Shown here: one piece after another, positions 10,889-22,785 of the stretch
Position numbering within the stretch: position 1 is the first letter of the stretch
Layout: each line of letters begins with the position of its first letter
The notes under the pieces: generated by a model
Seen by the model: only the letters and a program-made list of their open reading frames with translations
The model's database searches: none
Told to the model about the DNA's origin: nothing
DNA from: Diogma glabrata
Lineage: Eukaryota; Arthropoda; Insecta; Diptera; Cylindrotomidae
Reading direction: 5' to 3'
Assembly: GCA_963693315.1 (NCBI GenBank)
Contig: OY856186.1
Location: 238,498,554-238,562,553 of the forward strand
Length of the DNA stretch: 64,000 nt
Program-made: the position numbers and the translations under genes

Positions 10889-13780
10889 CTTAACTTCAAT
10901 ATACATGGTTTTAATATTCATACAGCCGTAATCGGGTCACAACATTTTAAACTTAATTCGATAGAATAAACTTTTAGTATTAGTTTTAGTTTTGAAGGCT
11001 AGAATAAATGTTTAATTCAACCCCAATGCACATGCCTTTTGCAATTTTTGACTTTCTCCTTTCTTATTTAATAACATTTCTTATTTCAAAGTTTTTCTAA
11101 AATAACATGGATTTTACTTTGCATGCTTGACAATTTTCTAGATTTTTTTTTAAAAAATGCTAGAAATTGTCCTCCTTAAAAGAAGCTAGATACCTCAATT
11201 TAGCTCTTCATTAGATCATATAAACTTTAAAAAATTAACTGTTAACTAATTAATTGTGCCTGAATAGTATTGCATGAACATTCGATAAATTCGATAAATT
11301 TAAAAAAAAAAACGTGTGAGATGATTTAATGAACATTGTTGTTTTACAAATGTTCTAAAAATGTTTTTTGACTAACTGGTCCGACGAAAATAATTAAAGA
11401 ACATAGAACCCAAAACCTGATAATTCAATGAATTGAACATAAAATAAACTAAAATCAGTTTACCAAACTTTTAGACACTATCAGGTGCAACGTTGTTTAT
11501 TGCTGATACAGCGTTTAAAATAAACAATGACCGAATGAAAAATCTTCTGTAAGCGGTTGTTAACATCCATACGATATTCTGCGGAATTTGGGTACAAAGG
11601 CTTTTGATGAGAGTGCTGCTAAGATCTAGTAGCTTTCTGAACAGACTTATCTGAACCCATATAATACTAAACTTTTACAATCAACATCGGAAAGCCACGC
11701 TAAGTAATATGCACAACAAATATAATGTACATGGAGCACGACTCAGCATGAGTATATGCATATTTCGTGCATTTTTTACTAAATTTTAAGTATTTTCAAA
11801 TATTCTTTTAATTTAGTTGAAGCTTAAAAGTATTTGAATTCTAACTTCATATATATTTGTTTAAATTTCACATTTTTAAATAATGTATACAAAATGTGTA
11901 TAGAACTTTCTGACACAAATACACAAATATTTTATGTTTGACTTTTATGACTAGGATCTTCGTGTTCTTTTTATTTAAAAAAGCGTCTCAGGCGTCTCGG
12001 AAACTTTAATTTTTAACGACCAGTCCTATTTTTACCAATAAAAAAGATTATAAATTCACTACTCAAAACACAAGCTGGATAAAATATTGTAAATATTAAA
12101 TAGTATTGGATCAGCTAATGCAGGAATTAGTTGTTCTTATAAAGTATCCATGTTGAAAGCACGTTAGCACAAATGGGGTCAAAAATAATAACTCCTTGTG
12201 TCAATTAAATTACTCTAAAATGTATAATACAAGAATTGTTATTCCAATAAAACCAGAAGCTAAAAAAAACTTTACTTAACTTGTCATCTTAATTATACAA
12301 CAACAACAACTAAAATAAAAGATCTAAATATATTAAAAATTTTTGTTATTATTATCTTAATTGCATTTTGAATATTAACATAGAATAAGAAGCCGAATTT
12401 TATTATGGTAATTATGATAGACAAAATTGTGGTAATAGTTATAGTCGTAATCATAACTTTGAATAACGTTTTTCTTTTAAATTAAAGTGGATAATTATTG
12501 TAGGGAGATAAACTAAAGTTGTTATTCAGTATATAAAGCGACAAATGGACTAATAACGGTTTAATTATTTTTTTTTATACTTCAAACGTTATCTTTGACT
12601 TGGTATCATTAGAACAAAAAATATAGTTTTTAGTACATTGTAGTACTTTTTTCTAATATACATATTTACATATTTCGAACACCAATAAAAATATCATCAG
12701 GAACAAATTACTCACTTATATCCTTCATTATCAATGAGAATTACACAACCTATGTTCAGTTATTCACCCTCAAGTCAAAATTCACAAAGAATGGTAACAA
12801 AATATAAACTGATTTATGTTATTACTGAATTTAGATTTTTATTTTCTTATTGTTCAATTTAGTTCAAAAGAAATATAAAGATTTATGTATTTCTTATATC
12901 AAACTCATGTCCATAAGAGTATAAACTTAAAAACCTTTAAACACAAAACCACGAGTATATATATCTTAAGTAATTCCATTTTTTTTTGTATTCCTTTCAT
13001 TTTATTTTGTCTTTCGGTTCGCGGCGACAAAAGCATCAGTTAATTGCTTACAAACACGCTGAAAACTGGTACATTTTAACTTTTAGTATGCACGCGACCA
13101 TATTTTTATATGTCAATTTTTGTTGTAATAATCTTTCGTTTGTTATTTTTTTTTTGTATGAATTATAAGAAAAAATGCTTTGAATAAAAGCAAAAAAGAA
13201 AAAAAAGTTGAACATATTTTTATGAATACAAATTAATGAAATGCTTTTAATTTTGTTTTTAGATTTTATTTTAGAAATGGTAATTTTTTTTTTTTTTTGT
13301 ATGACCACGAAATAGATTACTTTCAGCTAAGATAATAACAGTTTTTCGGATTAGTTTCAAGAAAATTATCACTCATGGACTGTTTGATAAGCTGTTGGTA
13401 TAATACTAACGGGCTAGATACTCAGAAGTGCAAGGAATAATCAGTTAGAAATCGGTCTTTCTTACTTAGCCTCTCATCCATAACCTCATCCTTACCTTAC
13501 CTAACCTCCATTATACATTCACTCAAATTAAAAGTAAGAAAATAACTTAATTATAAATACGAAGGGATCGAAATTCTAACGCTTGAATGTGATTGATTCA
13601 AACTTATGATTGTTGTTGATTCTATGCTGCCATTGTTATTGGGTAAATTAACAAGTTGGACATGAGACTGAGACGATTGACTTAGCAATTTAACTTAGCA
13701 GCGATCTATACTATATAATTATCTGTGCTATATAATTAAAAAATAATCTTTATAATTTTATATCATAAACAAAAACAACG
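10889..13780. other. non-coding AT-rich DNA
   Basis: No feature is recognised. Short open frames near 12986-13308 have low-complexity composition and no recognisable motif. Confidence 0.6.
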
Positions 13781-13900
13781 TTATTTATTAGCAGCGATGT
13801 TTATCAAATCTACAGAATCAAAATTTTTAAATGTTGGACATTTTCCTATAAAGTGACTTTGACTGAAACCTAAACAGTTTTTGACTTTTTGATTATGTGT
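13781..13900 (-). pseudogene. possible BEL/Pao gag zinc-knuckle fragment
   Basis: On the minus strand the end of an open frame reads SQSHFIGKCPTFKNFDSVD. This resembles the first H-x-x-x-x-C-P part of the knuckle region in BEL/Pao gag proteins, which usually precedes a second CxxC knuckle. The similarity stops where the Gypsy LTR-like sequence begins at about 13901. It is short and the family call rests on one motif. Confidence 0.35.
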
Positions 13901-13947
13901 GGTGTAGTGATTGACCATAAGGGTTACACTATACTTTAATAACATTC
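13901..13947 (+). repeat. left LTR fragment of the Gypsy relic
   Basis: This 47-bp segment matches 16588-16634 with a single mismatch and starts TGTAGTG. The segment following it is already coding-like, so the rest of the LTR is deleted. Confidence 0.6.
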
Positions 13948-15155
13948 CAACTAATTCAATTTTTTCAATACTACGTAAAGTAGCAAATGCGATGATAATT
14001 GACTTCAAAATTTTTAAAAATGACGACATTTTTAAAATAATTAAGCCCAAAATATTTAAAGCAGAAGCTAATAAATACAATATAATAATTAAAATTGAGG
14101 ATCCAACGAAAACAGTTGATGATATTAACGAAAGGTTAGAAATATTAAATAGGTAACACAATGACCCAATTACAGGAGGTCACACAGGACAGAATAGGAC
14201 TAAGAAGAAAATAATGAAAAATTACAACTGGCACAATATGTCTAAAGACATCAACAAATTTATACAAAATTGTGAATTATGTCAGAAAAACAAGTATAAT
14301 CCTAGAACAAAAGAAAATATGTTGACTACGGAAACACCAGAGGAAGCTTTCGAAATAATCCAAATAGATTTAGTAGGACCTTTACCAATAAAGATTAATA
14401 ATAATAAGTTTATTCTTACAGCGCAATTTGAACTAATTTCGTAATACTGATACCACTGCAGAACAAAGAAAGCATAACCGTCGCAAAAGAAATTTTTGAA
14501 AAAATCATTTGTATCTTCGGAATACCTAAAACACTTAAATCGGATAGGGGTACAGAATTTTTAAACGAAGCCTTAGCAGAAATTTCTAAGTTACTAAAAG
14601 TAAAGCAAATTTTCAGCACCGCTTATCATCCACAAACAATCGGAAACAATCGGAAAACTTGAAAATCAAAAGAAACTAAATGCATACCTTAGACATTACT
14701 CCAACGAAAACCATACAGACTGGGACGAGTGGATACCAATATACGCCTTATGTTATAACACAACACCAAGCGCGTAACACGCATATACACCATTCGAACT
14801 AATTTTCGGTAGAAATACAAACTTAGATGATGTACAAAAAGCTAAAAAATCATATAATGTAGAACAATATGCAGAGATAATTAGACAGAGGCTATTAGTT
14901 ACGAAATCCGTAAGGAAAGTCATAGAAAAAGAAAAACAAAAACGAAAAATGAACTTTGACAAAAAGAATAACAACCCAATCTCAATTAAAATAGGAGACA
15001 AAGTTTATATAGAGTCAGAAGGTAAACATAAACTAGATAGCATTTACGAAGGACCTTACGACGTTATACAAGTATTAAGCAATAATAACATAGAGGTAAA
15101 ACAAAAAAACAGAAAGATAGTCGTTCACAAAAATAGAGTTAAACTACTAAATTAA
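13948..15155 (+). pseudogene. Gypsy integrase, interrupted
   Basis: The frames joined here give the HHCC zinc-binding region (HNDPITGGHTG, then CELCQKNK near 14270-14295). The catalytic core follows, with QIDLVGPLP (first Asp near 14367) and LKSDRGTEFL (second Asp near 14540), and then an STAYHPQT phrase. The C-terminal part has GDKVYIESEGKHKLDSIYEGPYDV near 14995-15060 and KNRVKLLN before the final stop. The frame is broken near 14154, 14442, 14640 and 14776. An intact integrase would insert the retrotransposon cDNA into host DNA; this copy cannot. The family is Ty3/Gypsy; the clade is not resolved. Confidence 0.8.
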
Positions 15156-15468
15156 AAATATAATATATCAAAAACAAAAGAAATTCATGAATTAATATCA
15201 TAAAACTTTATTATTAATTTTAAGACAATAAACTTAAGTAAAATAACATTTACACAAATAAATATAAAAGAAATTAAATATTTTTTTTTTTCAAACCAAA
15301 AATAAAATCATTTTTTTAATAAAAAAATAACTTTTATAAAATAACTTTTGTAAAATTAATTAGCATTAATTAGCACTTAACAGACTATGGTTCTGTTTTT
15401 CAATTTTTATTTTAAGAAATTAAATGTAAACAAATATCTTAATGTAATAGTTTAAAATCATAACGTAT

Positions 15469-16079
15469 AATTTTATTTTAGATTTTTGAGATCAATTAAA
15501 CTCAAGTAAGTAAAGAAGTAATTGGAATTTTTTCAATTCAAAGGTATGGTTTGAAGTTTTTCAGAAAAAAACTCCAATTCAGATTTTTCGTGTTTCGGAT
15601 CGGATTCGAACCTACCCTCGTCAGTGCCCGGCTCGAATCCTTAGGCAGACACGCTATCGATTACGCCGTTGAGGCGATGACAATTTCAAAGTTGAAACTT
15701 CTTCATCACTTATTTATTTTACTTAAGTTGAATTTTTCCACTGTCATTAGACTCCATATTATGAAAATGTTTTTACATTATATGGGATTTTTGCATTAAA
15801 TTTCTAGACAATACTTTGTGTGAATTCATAGAATGGGGAACATTTCTATTCTAATTAACATCCTAAGTCACGTTTGTATAGTCATTATTGATTGTTTCCA
15901 ATCAATGTGAAATCAATGACTGACACTTGGTCAATTTGTAGTTCTATATGTATTAACATTAGACTACATTAAGGGAATTTCAATTTTATTTTAGATTTTT
16001 GAGATCAATTAAACTCAAGTAAGTAAAGAAGTAATTGGAATTTTTTCAATTCAAAGGTATGGTTTGAAGTTTTTCAGAA
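15469..16079. mobile_element. TRIM-like element with 98-bp terminal direct repeats
   Basis: Two identical 98-bp direct repeats lie at 15469-15566 and 15982-16079 and enclose about 415 bp of non-coding DNA. The phrase AACGTATAAT occurs just before the left repeat (15462-15471) and twice just after the right one (from about 16078). This would fit a target duplication and places the unit inside the Gypsy relic. Very small direct-repeat elements without genes are described as TRIMs, but an unequal-crossover duplication is also possible. The interior contains a tRNA-like segment. Confidence 0.55.
15597..15675 (-). other. tRNA-like segment (SINE-head-like)
   Basis: On the minus strand the sequence has a D-arm-like GGCGTAATCGATAGCG followed about 40 bases later by GGTTCGAATCC, a good match to the polymerase III B box and T-loop. 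The acceptor ends do not pair and the T stem has a mismatch, so it is not a functional tRNA. It is more likely a tRNA-derived SINE piece. Confidence 0.45.
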
Positions 16080-16587
16080 CGTATAATAACGTATAATTTT
16101 TTTTATTATTAATGATTTGATTTCAAATAATTTTTTTTAAAGGGGATGGTATACCATAGTAATCCTAAGTAATAAAATAAAAATAAATAAATACGTTTAA
16201 ATAAAAATAATAATCTTAAGTAATAAAGTAAAATTAAATAAATGCGTTAAGTTAACAAGGTAACATAAAGTAAGTAAGGTAACATAAAGTAAAATTAAAT
16301 AAATGCGTTAAGTTAACAAAAACTTTAAATAGCACACACGTACACATAATCTAATTATGCAAGAGCTAATTTTCAAACTCAATAAAAAATAATAATTTTC
16401 TCTAAAAACCGCAAACAAGGTTAAATGTAAAGAATCGAGTACTCGCTGACTTCTAGCTGCCAATGGCCTAGAGCAATGCCGGAACACCGAATACTCAATT
16501 CTAAGAGAACAGTTCAAAACAAAAATTAGTATTACAGAAAGGTAGTGTCAGGCGAATTGAATAAGTTTTCTTTACAAAAAAAGAGAA

Positions 16588-16935
16588 GGTGTAGTGTTTG
16601 ACCATAAGGGTTACACTATACTTTAATAACATTATCAGCATTAAAGTATATCCATACATATCATATTCCAAGTGACTGACGCTACAGTTTCTTACGAAAA
16701 AAATTGAAAGAATAAAACTAATATATATTCAGTGTACGTGATGTTGTTAATAGAGAAAGTTACACTCAAATAGTGGCCTGAGTTATATAGTGTTATATAT
16801 TGCTATGTGTTACCATGTAATTACATTAAGTAAATGTAATAAATAACCAAATAAATAATGTATTAAAATATATATAATATGATGTTTAACGTGTAGTAAG
16901 CGGAACCTCAACATACTTAAAATAATAAACTAATA
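16588..16935 (+). repeat. right LTR of the Gypsy relic (end uncertain)
   Basis: It starts with the TGTAGTG sequence shared with 13901-13947. The end is placed at a TACA near 16935 by analogy with TGTA...TACA LTRs. There is no second full copy to confirm the length. Confidence 0.4.
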
Positions 16936-17020
16936 CACCCATTATATTAACATAGTGGGTTGTATATGGAATGATTTTATATTTGCTGCTCGAGCTGCTG
17001 ATTTCCAAACGCCTAGCACC

Positions 17021-17028
17021 GTTGCACC
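17021..17028. repeat. 8-bp target site duplication, left
   Basis: GTTGCACC, identical to 18321-18328, flanks the hAT element. Confidence 0.95.
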
Positions 17029-18320
17029 TAGTGTTTGTGATTTCTCAACTTTTAAATTTCTCGAAAAAAGAAAAGGAGAAATATATGTTTCTCGAGAAAT
17101 CTCGAGAAATATATTTTCTTAGAATTCTTGGTTTATAACGTCAAATTAAAAACCAATGTATCTTTACATTGATTTTTTAACAATGCATATTAAATAAAAC
17201 AATTTTTTTATTGTAAATAATAAGTCCAACTATTTCCAACAACTTCCATTTATAGGCATTAAGCCCAAATTATTCGATTCAGTGATATTACTATATCTGT
17301 CCTCCATAATGACATCCATAAATCTTTTGTTTGACGTTTTCGTTAATTCATTCAGAATATTTTGAATGCACTAATTTTGAAAATTTTGACAGAATTTGTT
17401 CGAAATTAGAACTATCTATGCTATCTCGAATGAATTAACGAAAACGCCAGTTGTTGAGGCTAGTCCATTCGTCTAGAGATCTGCTTAACTTTTTGTTACT
17501 GTTGAATTAATTTTATGTAGTATCTCAAGCTTTTATAGTTTCCAAAAATTTAATGACTAGTTCCTTAATATCTGAAAGATTTTTTGGAAAAGTGTTTGTC
17601 GAATAAAGCTGCTTTTTGTAAATCTGGGTAAAGAAACCCCATCAACAGCAACTAATTGAGCAATTACTTTACTCATCGACGGACACCGCCTTTTCATGAA
17701 TTTATCGTTTTTTTGCATATCAATGTTGATTTGAACACATCTTTTATGCACAGGACAACTTGTGCCTGACTCTGGCTGTTTTCTTTTCAAAGAATATAAT
17801 GGATTAAAATGTCGATGAAGATCAGTGGTTGCAGATGCAGATCCTCTACATAATATCGTTTTACCACAAATATAGCAGTTTGATGCATCCTTATTGTTTT
17901 TATGGTAAAATGTTTCCAAACATCATCGAATTGATTTGGGTTGTTCATTTTAATGGTTATTTGAATTTGATGCAAATAGCTAAATTTTTTAGAACAACTT
18001 AAAAAACGACTAAGTTACGTAAAATATTTTTATTATCTCAATAACTGTTGTTTCTTGAAAAATTTTTGTTTTTCTCATTAATTTGCATTTCGCACAAAAT
18101 GTCAAACTATTTAGAAAGCAGTGGTACATAAATCCTTACCGTAATTTTAGTTCTCTTTTGTTCCGAACAGCGCCAAAATTTATAGTTTGGATTGTTTTTA
18201 ATAAATACGACGTTTGATTTTTAAAATAAAGGAGACGTATTTTTCTCGAGAAATTGAGATTAGATTTTTGTTAAATTTCTCGAGAAATTCTCGAGAAATA
18301 TTTCTCGAGAAGAAACACTA
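17029..18320. mobile_element. hAT transposon, internally deleted (1292 bp)
   Basis: The termini are TAGTGTTT at the left and AAACACTA at the right, flanked by a perfect 8-bp duplication GTTGCACC. Both subterminal regions (17055-17110 and 18241-18312) are packed with the palindrome TTTCTCGAGAAA or close variants, probably transposase-binding sites. The interior keeps only the N-terminal part of a hAT transposase on the minus strand. The element inserted into the gag region of the decayed Pao element. Confidence 0.93.
17557..17948 (-). pseudogene. hAT transposase N-terminus with BED zinc finger
   Basis: On the minus strand the N-terminus reads FDDVWKHF, then after a frame change near 17895 CYICGKTILCRG and TTDLHRHFN. 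Together these give the aromatic, C-x2-C and H-x-H spacing of a BED zinc finger. Downstream, MSKVIAQLVAVDGVSLP and SSFIRQTL match the conserved helix that follows the BED finger in hAT transposases. The frame then ends at ILRN, and the RNase-H-like catalytic core and the dimerisation domain are absent. A BED finger binds the transposon ends; without the core this product could at most bind DNA. Confidence 0.85.
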
Positions 18321-18328
18321 GTTGCACC
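18321..18328. repeat. 8-bp target site duplication, right
   Basis: GTTGCACC, identical to 17021-17028. Confidence 0.95.
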
Positions 18329-18334
18329 ACTTCT

Positions 18335-19623
18335 ATGAAAGCAATGTTGGCAGCCTTAATGTCGCAAATCATTGAAATGAAAGTGGAAATGAATGAAACA
18401 CAACGAGAAGTCTCAGACATGAGGAAGTCGATAAGAAACGAAGTAACTGCTTTGCCGAATGTAGAAACTAACACAGCAGTAGTGCCAGGTCTAGACGCCA
18501 CAGTTACTAACATTCAATCAATGACGGATTCGTCTTCAACGTCAACAGATCCAGTTTCTTTGCTATCGTTAACCGCTGGAGTCTCAGCAAACTGTACGTA
18601 AACGTCAAATTCCTGTCAATCAGGACCTCTTTCTTTGTCAACAATGCTGACAAATGTAGTTTCGTCAAGCTGCTTTCAAACGCCGATTGCTAGTCAAGCA
18701 ACTCTACAAGCTCCAGAAATTAACAGCAATGTCCTCCTGTGGGTCTTGATTATGACATTTACTCATTTGCTAACCAACCGTTAATGTATCCTGGAACATC
18801 GTATCATAAGTCAAATGTTGATACCATCAGTGTTGAATCCGTTAAATCTGCCTAGATCATCGTACCATTACCCAAATGTGATACCATCACATCAAGGTTG
18901 AATCCTTCAAATCTTCAGACATCAGCAATTCATCAGTATGTTGTTCAAGGAGGAGCAAGGCGAAAATTGCATCCTCTACCAAAGTTTTCTGGTAATGCTG
19001 AGGAATGGCCAATTTTTGAGGCCAGTTACCGTGAGTCAAGTGCTGCTTCCCTGTACACTGACGTCGAAAACAATTTTCGTTTGGTGGAGATACTGAAAAG
19101 ACGTACACGAGAAGCTGTAGAAGGATTGCTGATTTATTCTCAAAATGTCGAAGAGATCATGAAGAAGTTGGCGTTCAAATTCGTAGACCTGAACTTATAG
19201 TTAAATGTCAGCTTGAGAAGATAAGCAAACTACAAAATCTTGATGAACATAGCTTGAACCAAATAATCCCATTCTCCAACAAAGTTTCAAACATGGTATC
19301 ATTCCTTCAATTTTGACGTAGTAGTCAGCATCTAGGAAACCCTATTCTTTTGGAGGAGCTCATAAACAAGCTGCTTAATACTAAGAAGAATGAATGGGTG
19401 CAATACTCTCATTCTTTGGGAAGGTATGCTCACATCATTGACTTCACCCAATGGTTATCCAAAGTGGCAGTATACACCACCTTGCTTCCAGTGGATATCA
19501 AAAAGATCTCCAAATCGGATCCAACCAAGTATTAGTTGCCGTAGAGCAAAAACATCAAAGCCAAAAGAATGCAATCTATGTCACAAAAATCATACCTTGA
19601 AGGATTGCGATGATTTCAATTAG
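18335..19623 (+). pseudogene. Pao gag, broken
   Basis: An N-terminal coiled-coil-like stretch (IEMKVEMNETQREVSDMRKS, 18371-18430) is followed by a Ser/Thr-rich linker. The recognisable gag core (DUF1759-type) starts near 18946 with LPKFSGNAEEWPIFEASYRES and continues through YTDVENNFRLVEILKRRTREAVEGLL. A knuckle-like CNLCHKNHTLKDC phrase lies near 19571-19610. Stops and frame changes at about 18600, 19200, 19312 and 19535 break it. Gag would form the particle that packages the element RNA. Confidence 0.75.
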
Positions 19624-19729
19624 AACTGGCTTATCAACGATAAATGGGATCACGTTAAGAGTTATAAGCTTTGTTTTGGTGAGAGGAAATGGCACGAACT
19701 AATGTCACCGTAAGAAGAGGTGTGGTATG

Positions 19730-20497
19730 GACAACTGTTCTCAAAAACACCACGAACTTTTACATAATGTTGAACAAGTGAGCAGCCGTAATCAAGCCTT
19801 TCTAAATGTTGCCGTGTTACCGGAGACTGTTCATACCATGTCTTCAGCACCATTCAAAGACGAAGAAGCTGATGATTCCATTGTTGCTTTAAACTCAGTC
19901 TTGATTCTTGAAATGTAACATCAAACTGGATAGTCGCTTGAGAGTTCTTCTGAAGATCATTCCATTTCATTTGTACAAACCAACAGGTAGAATAAAGGTA
20001 CTCGTATTTGTCGACGAAGGAGCAACTTACACGCTTTAAAGTTGTTAGACAGCTAATAGCATTGGTGTTTTGGTTAGCCATCAACCGTCAAACTCAAACG
20101 GCTAAAAGGAAAAACCATAACCGAAAAATCCGTAAAATGAAATATCAGAATATCAGCCGCTGTTGAAGATGCTAAGGTCTATCAAATTAATTATGTGGGA
20201 GTAATCGGCAACTTGCAACTTCAAAGTTTAGAGTTTGAACGTAACCCAACTAAGTTCGAAGAATGATTACCCAATAATTGGAAGCATTTACCTTTTGAAG
20301 ATCAAGAACAAGTGGAACCTGATATTTTGATTGGAATGGATAACCTTAATGTCTTTCAACCATCTCAAATCATCAGTGGAATATACCACGAACCAACTGC
20401 TGCAAAAACATCGCTGGGATGGATTGTCTATGGTTGTTGTGCAGATGCAGACACAGGAAACGAAAACTATTGCCATAGCGTTTCAATACTCAAGTAA
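19730..20497 (+). pseudogene. Pao knuckle and protease region, broken
   Basis: CSQKHHELLH near 19733-19765 resembles the second gag knuckle. Protease-like coding follows in several frames. It ends with PDILIGMDNLNVFQPSQI and EPTAAKTSLGWIVYG near 20318-20430, a conserved phrase at the end of the BEL/Pao aspartic protease region. The catalytic DSG-type motif is not clearly preserved; LVFVDEGAT near 20005-20030 may be its altered remnant. Confidence 0.6.
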
Positions 20498-20559
20498 AGG
20501 AGTTAGAAGATATCGTTAGAGTCAACAACGATAGTCTAGGAACTGAAATGAAGTAAACC

Positions 20560-21790
20560 AATTTGAGTCTAAGGATAAGATTCTCACTCTTACTCAAATT
20601 AAGGCAACGACCAAGAAACTATCAATCAGGTATGAAACTGAAATTCTATGGAAAAGTCATGATGTGGAGCTTCCAAAAAGTTATAAAATGGCAAGATGTC
20701 ACTTAGCTACGGTAGAAAAGAAGATGAAAGACAAAGAAGAAATCGCTATTGATTGCCGCCATGCAGTTCAAGCCTTCATCGACAAAGGATATGCTTGAAA
20801 ATTGCTAGCTAATGAAGTGAATTCCGTATCGAAGCACACATGGTACTTACCGCATTTTGGTGTAGTACATCCGAACAAACCAGGAAAGATTAAAATTGTC
20901 TTTGACGCCGCACCCAAGTCGTTAGGAATGTCATTGAACAATGCTTTGCATGGCGGGTCCTGACCAGTATCAACTCCTACTGGCCATTCTTTTTCGATTC
21001 CGAGAAGATTCGGTTAGGGAGTGTGCTGACATTGCCGAATGGTCCCACAAGTTCGAAATCGCAAAGAAAATTGTGATGCTCAGCGATTTCTTTGGAGGAA
21101 TGGTGTTACGAGCAATGGTTTACGAAATGGAATCTATGACTTTTGGAGCTAAGTGTTCACCTTTATCGGCTCAGTTTGTAAAGAACTTGAATGCTCTGGA
21201 TTTCAAGGACGAGTTTCCGGAAGCAGTTAAGGAAATAATAGAATGCCATTACGTAGACGACTTCGTCTCGGGTTTCACTAATGAGAAAGAAGCACTACGT
21301 ATTTCACAAGTCATTCATGCAAATGGTAGTGTGAAATTCAAAGAGTCAAATTCATTCATGCAAAAGGTGGTTTTAGCCTGAGGAGTTTTGTATCGAACTT
21401 GGAGGAAGTATGCAAATGTCCTTGAATGGACAATCTGAGGATAAAGTGTGCATGAACATTGGAGGAGAGTGTCCCACAACGAATATTCTTGGTATATTTT
21501 GGGAAATATCAACAGATTCTTTCCCCTTCAATTAAAGTTACAACAAAATCCGACAAGGTGTTTTGAACAAAAAGAGATTTCCAACTGATGTGAGTTGTTG
21601 GCTTTAGTGATGTCACTCTTTGATCCTTTCGGATTCTCGGGAAACTTCCTTATATCTGCAAAACCATTGTTGCAAGAAGTTTGGAGACTTCAGTTGAGCT
21701 GGGAGGATCATGTACCAAAATCAGTCGCTCAACAACTGTATGTGACCCAGGATTTACTGTATATAAAATGAAAGACTTCAAGATACTCAG
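20560..21790 (+). pseudogene. Pao reverse transcriptase, broken
   Basis: The order of motifs is WYLPHFGVVHPNKPGKIKIVFDAA (20840-20912), GPDQYQLLLAILFRFRE and MTFGAKCSPLSAQFVKN (21137-21187), and the active site HYVDDFVSG near 21247-21275, followed after frame changes by SLFDPFGFSG near 21615. These blocks are specific to BEL/Pao RTs, which use YVDD. At least four interruptions are visible, and the aspartate of the first catalytic block (CADIAEW) is kept. Confidence 0.8.
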
Positions 21791-21799
21791 ATGCTACCT

Positions 21800-22300
21800 T
21801 TCACCTGCACAAATCCATTGAGTTGAATTGCTTCGTAGATGCTAGTGAGATAGCTTTAGCTGCAGTATGCTACTTTCGAGTTGTTTATGAAGACAATGAT
21901 GCAAAAATTCAATTTGTGATTGTGGAAACTAAATGCTGTCCACTAAAGTATGTATACGCTGTGAACTCCAAGCTGCTGTATTGGGCTTTCGTTTGAAAAG
22001 ATCTATCACCGAATGTCACCGCTTGAGAATCGATAAGATTGTTTTCTGGTCCGATTCAAGAACTATTTTGTATTGGATTAATAGCGACCAAAGGGACTAT
22101 AAGCGAAACGTAGCAAATAGAGTTGCAGAAATTTATACCACTCGGAAGACTCTGAATGGTTTTGGGTTCCATCTAAGATGAATTCTGCTGACGACGAAAC
22201 TCGTAGCAAAAGTTGGGAATTTGATGGGCAAAATCGTTGGATAAAAGGACCCTCTTGTTTATTATGTGAAGAAAACTGGTCACTTTGACCTACCTTGGAG
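21800..22300 (+). pseudogene. Pao RNase H, broken
   Basis: CFVDASEIALAAVCYFR (near 21830-21880) contains the first acidic residue, CELQAAVLGFRL (near 21965) the glutamate and VFWSDSRTILYWIN (near 22040-22080) the third acidic residue. The following SDQRDYKRNVANRVAEI block is also typical. It is broken near 21950 and 22180. Confidence 0.75.
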
Positions 22301-22608
22301 GAGACTTTGAACAGTAAAACCGAATTGAGGAAGTCATCTTCGTCGGCTGTAATATTGCAATTTACTGTTCATGAATCAGTAATTGATATCACTAGATAGT
22401 CATCATATCTAAAATAATTGAGAGTTAAAGGATGGATATTTCGATTTGTTCGAAATTGCAAAAAAAACTTAATACTTAATTGTTTATCATATGCACAAAA
22501 ATGGTTACCATCAAAATGAAGATGCAATAATAAGCTGTATTCGGGTTTGGGTTTGGGTTTTTGCTCTTCGTTCCTTAGCACAAAAACAATATATGTAAAA
22601 TTGTCAGA

Positions 22609-22785
22609 TTGGAACGCTACCAACCCATAATGGGACAAATTCCAAAAGACAGAGTAACACCGTATGTCAGACCCTTCACATATACAGGACTCGATTATTT
22701 CGGTCCTATTACCATTAAATTTGGAAGACGTACAGAAAAGCGTTGGATTGCATTGTTCACATGCTTAACTATAATAAATAATAAA
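22609..22785 (+). pseudogene. Pao integrase start, truncated
   Basis: PIMGQIPKDRVTPYVRPFTYTGLDYFGPI and RWIALFTCLTI match the first catalytic block of BEL/Pao integrases. The zinc-binding region is missing; about 230 bp of unrelated sequence (22380-22608) lies upstream, including a GGGTTTGGGTTTGGGTTT repeat at about 22546. Similarity ends at LTI near 22770. Confidence 0.75.

Larger units (their letters stand above)
13901..16935 (+). mobile_element. decayed Ty3/Gypsy LTR retrotransposon
   Basis: An integrase-coding interior (about 13948-15155) is flanked by two copies of a 47-bp sequence starting TGTAGTG, at 13901-13947 and 16588-16634 (one mismatch). They are read as the start of the left and right LTRs. 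The left LTR and all of gag, protease and RT are missing, so most of the element is deleted. TGTAGT starts are seen in mdg1/412-like Gypsy LTRs. The right LTR end is uncertain (placed near 16935). A TRIM-like element at 15469-16079 lies between the integrase and the right LTR. Confidence 0.6.
16980..22785 (+). mobile_element. decayed BEL/Pao LTR retrotransposon
   Basis: Gag, protease, RT, RNase H and the start of integrase occur in the correct order on one strand but in many broken frames. The gag start is split by a hAT element (17029-18320). The integrase ends abruptly near 22770, at the LFTCLTI phrase. No LTR was recognised on either side, so the element is truncated as well as mutated. 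The motifs are of the Pao branch type and differ clearly from the intact BEL element at 43836. Confidence 0.8.

Noticed and set aside
13911..14156. Start codon of the Gypsy open frame at 13911
   Set aside because: The first residues come from the LTR fragment, so the ATG is a fusion by deletion and not a natural start.
15597..15675. Functional tRNA gene
   Set aside because: B-box and D-arm-like parts exist, but the acceptor stem does not pair and the T stem has a mismatch.
22384..22608. Telomere-like GGGTTT repeat as a telomere insertion
   Set aside because: Only about three units (near 22546) are present, too few to support it.
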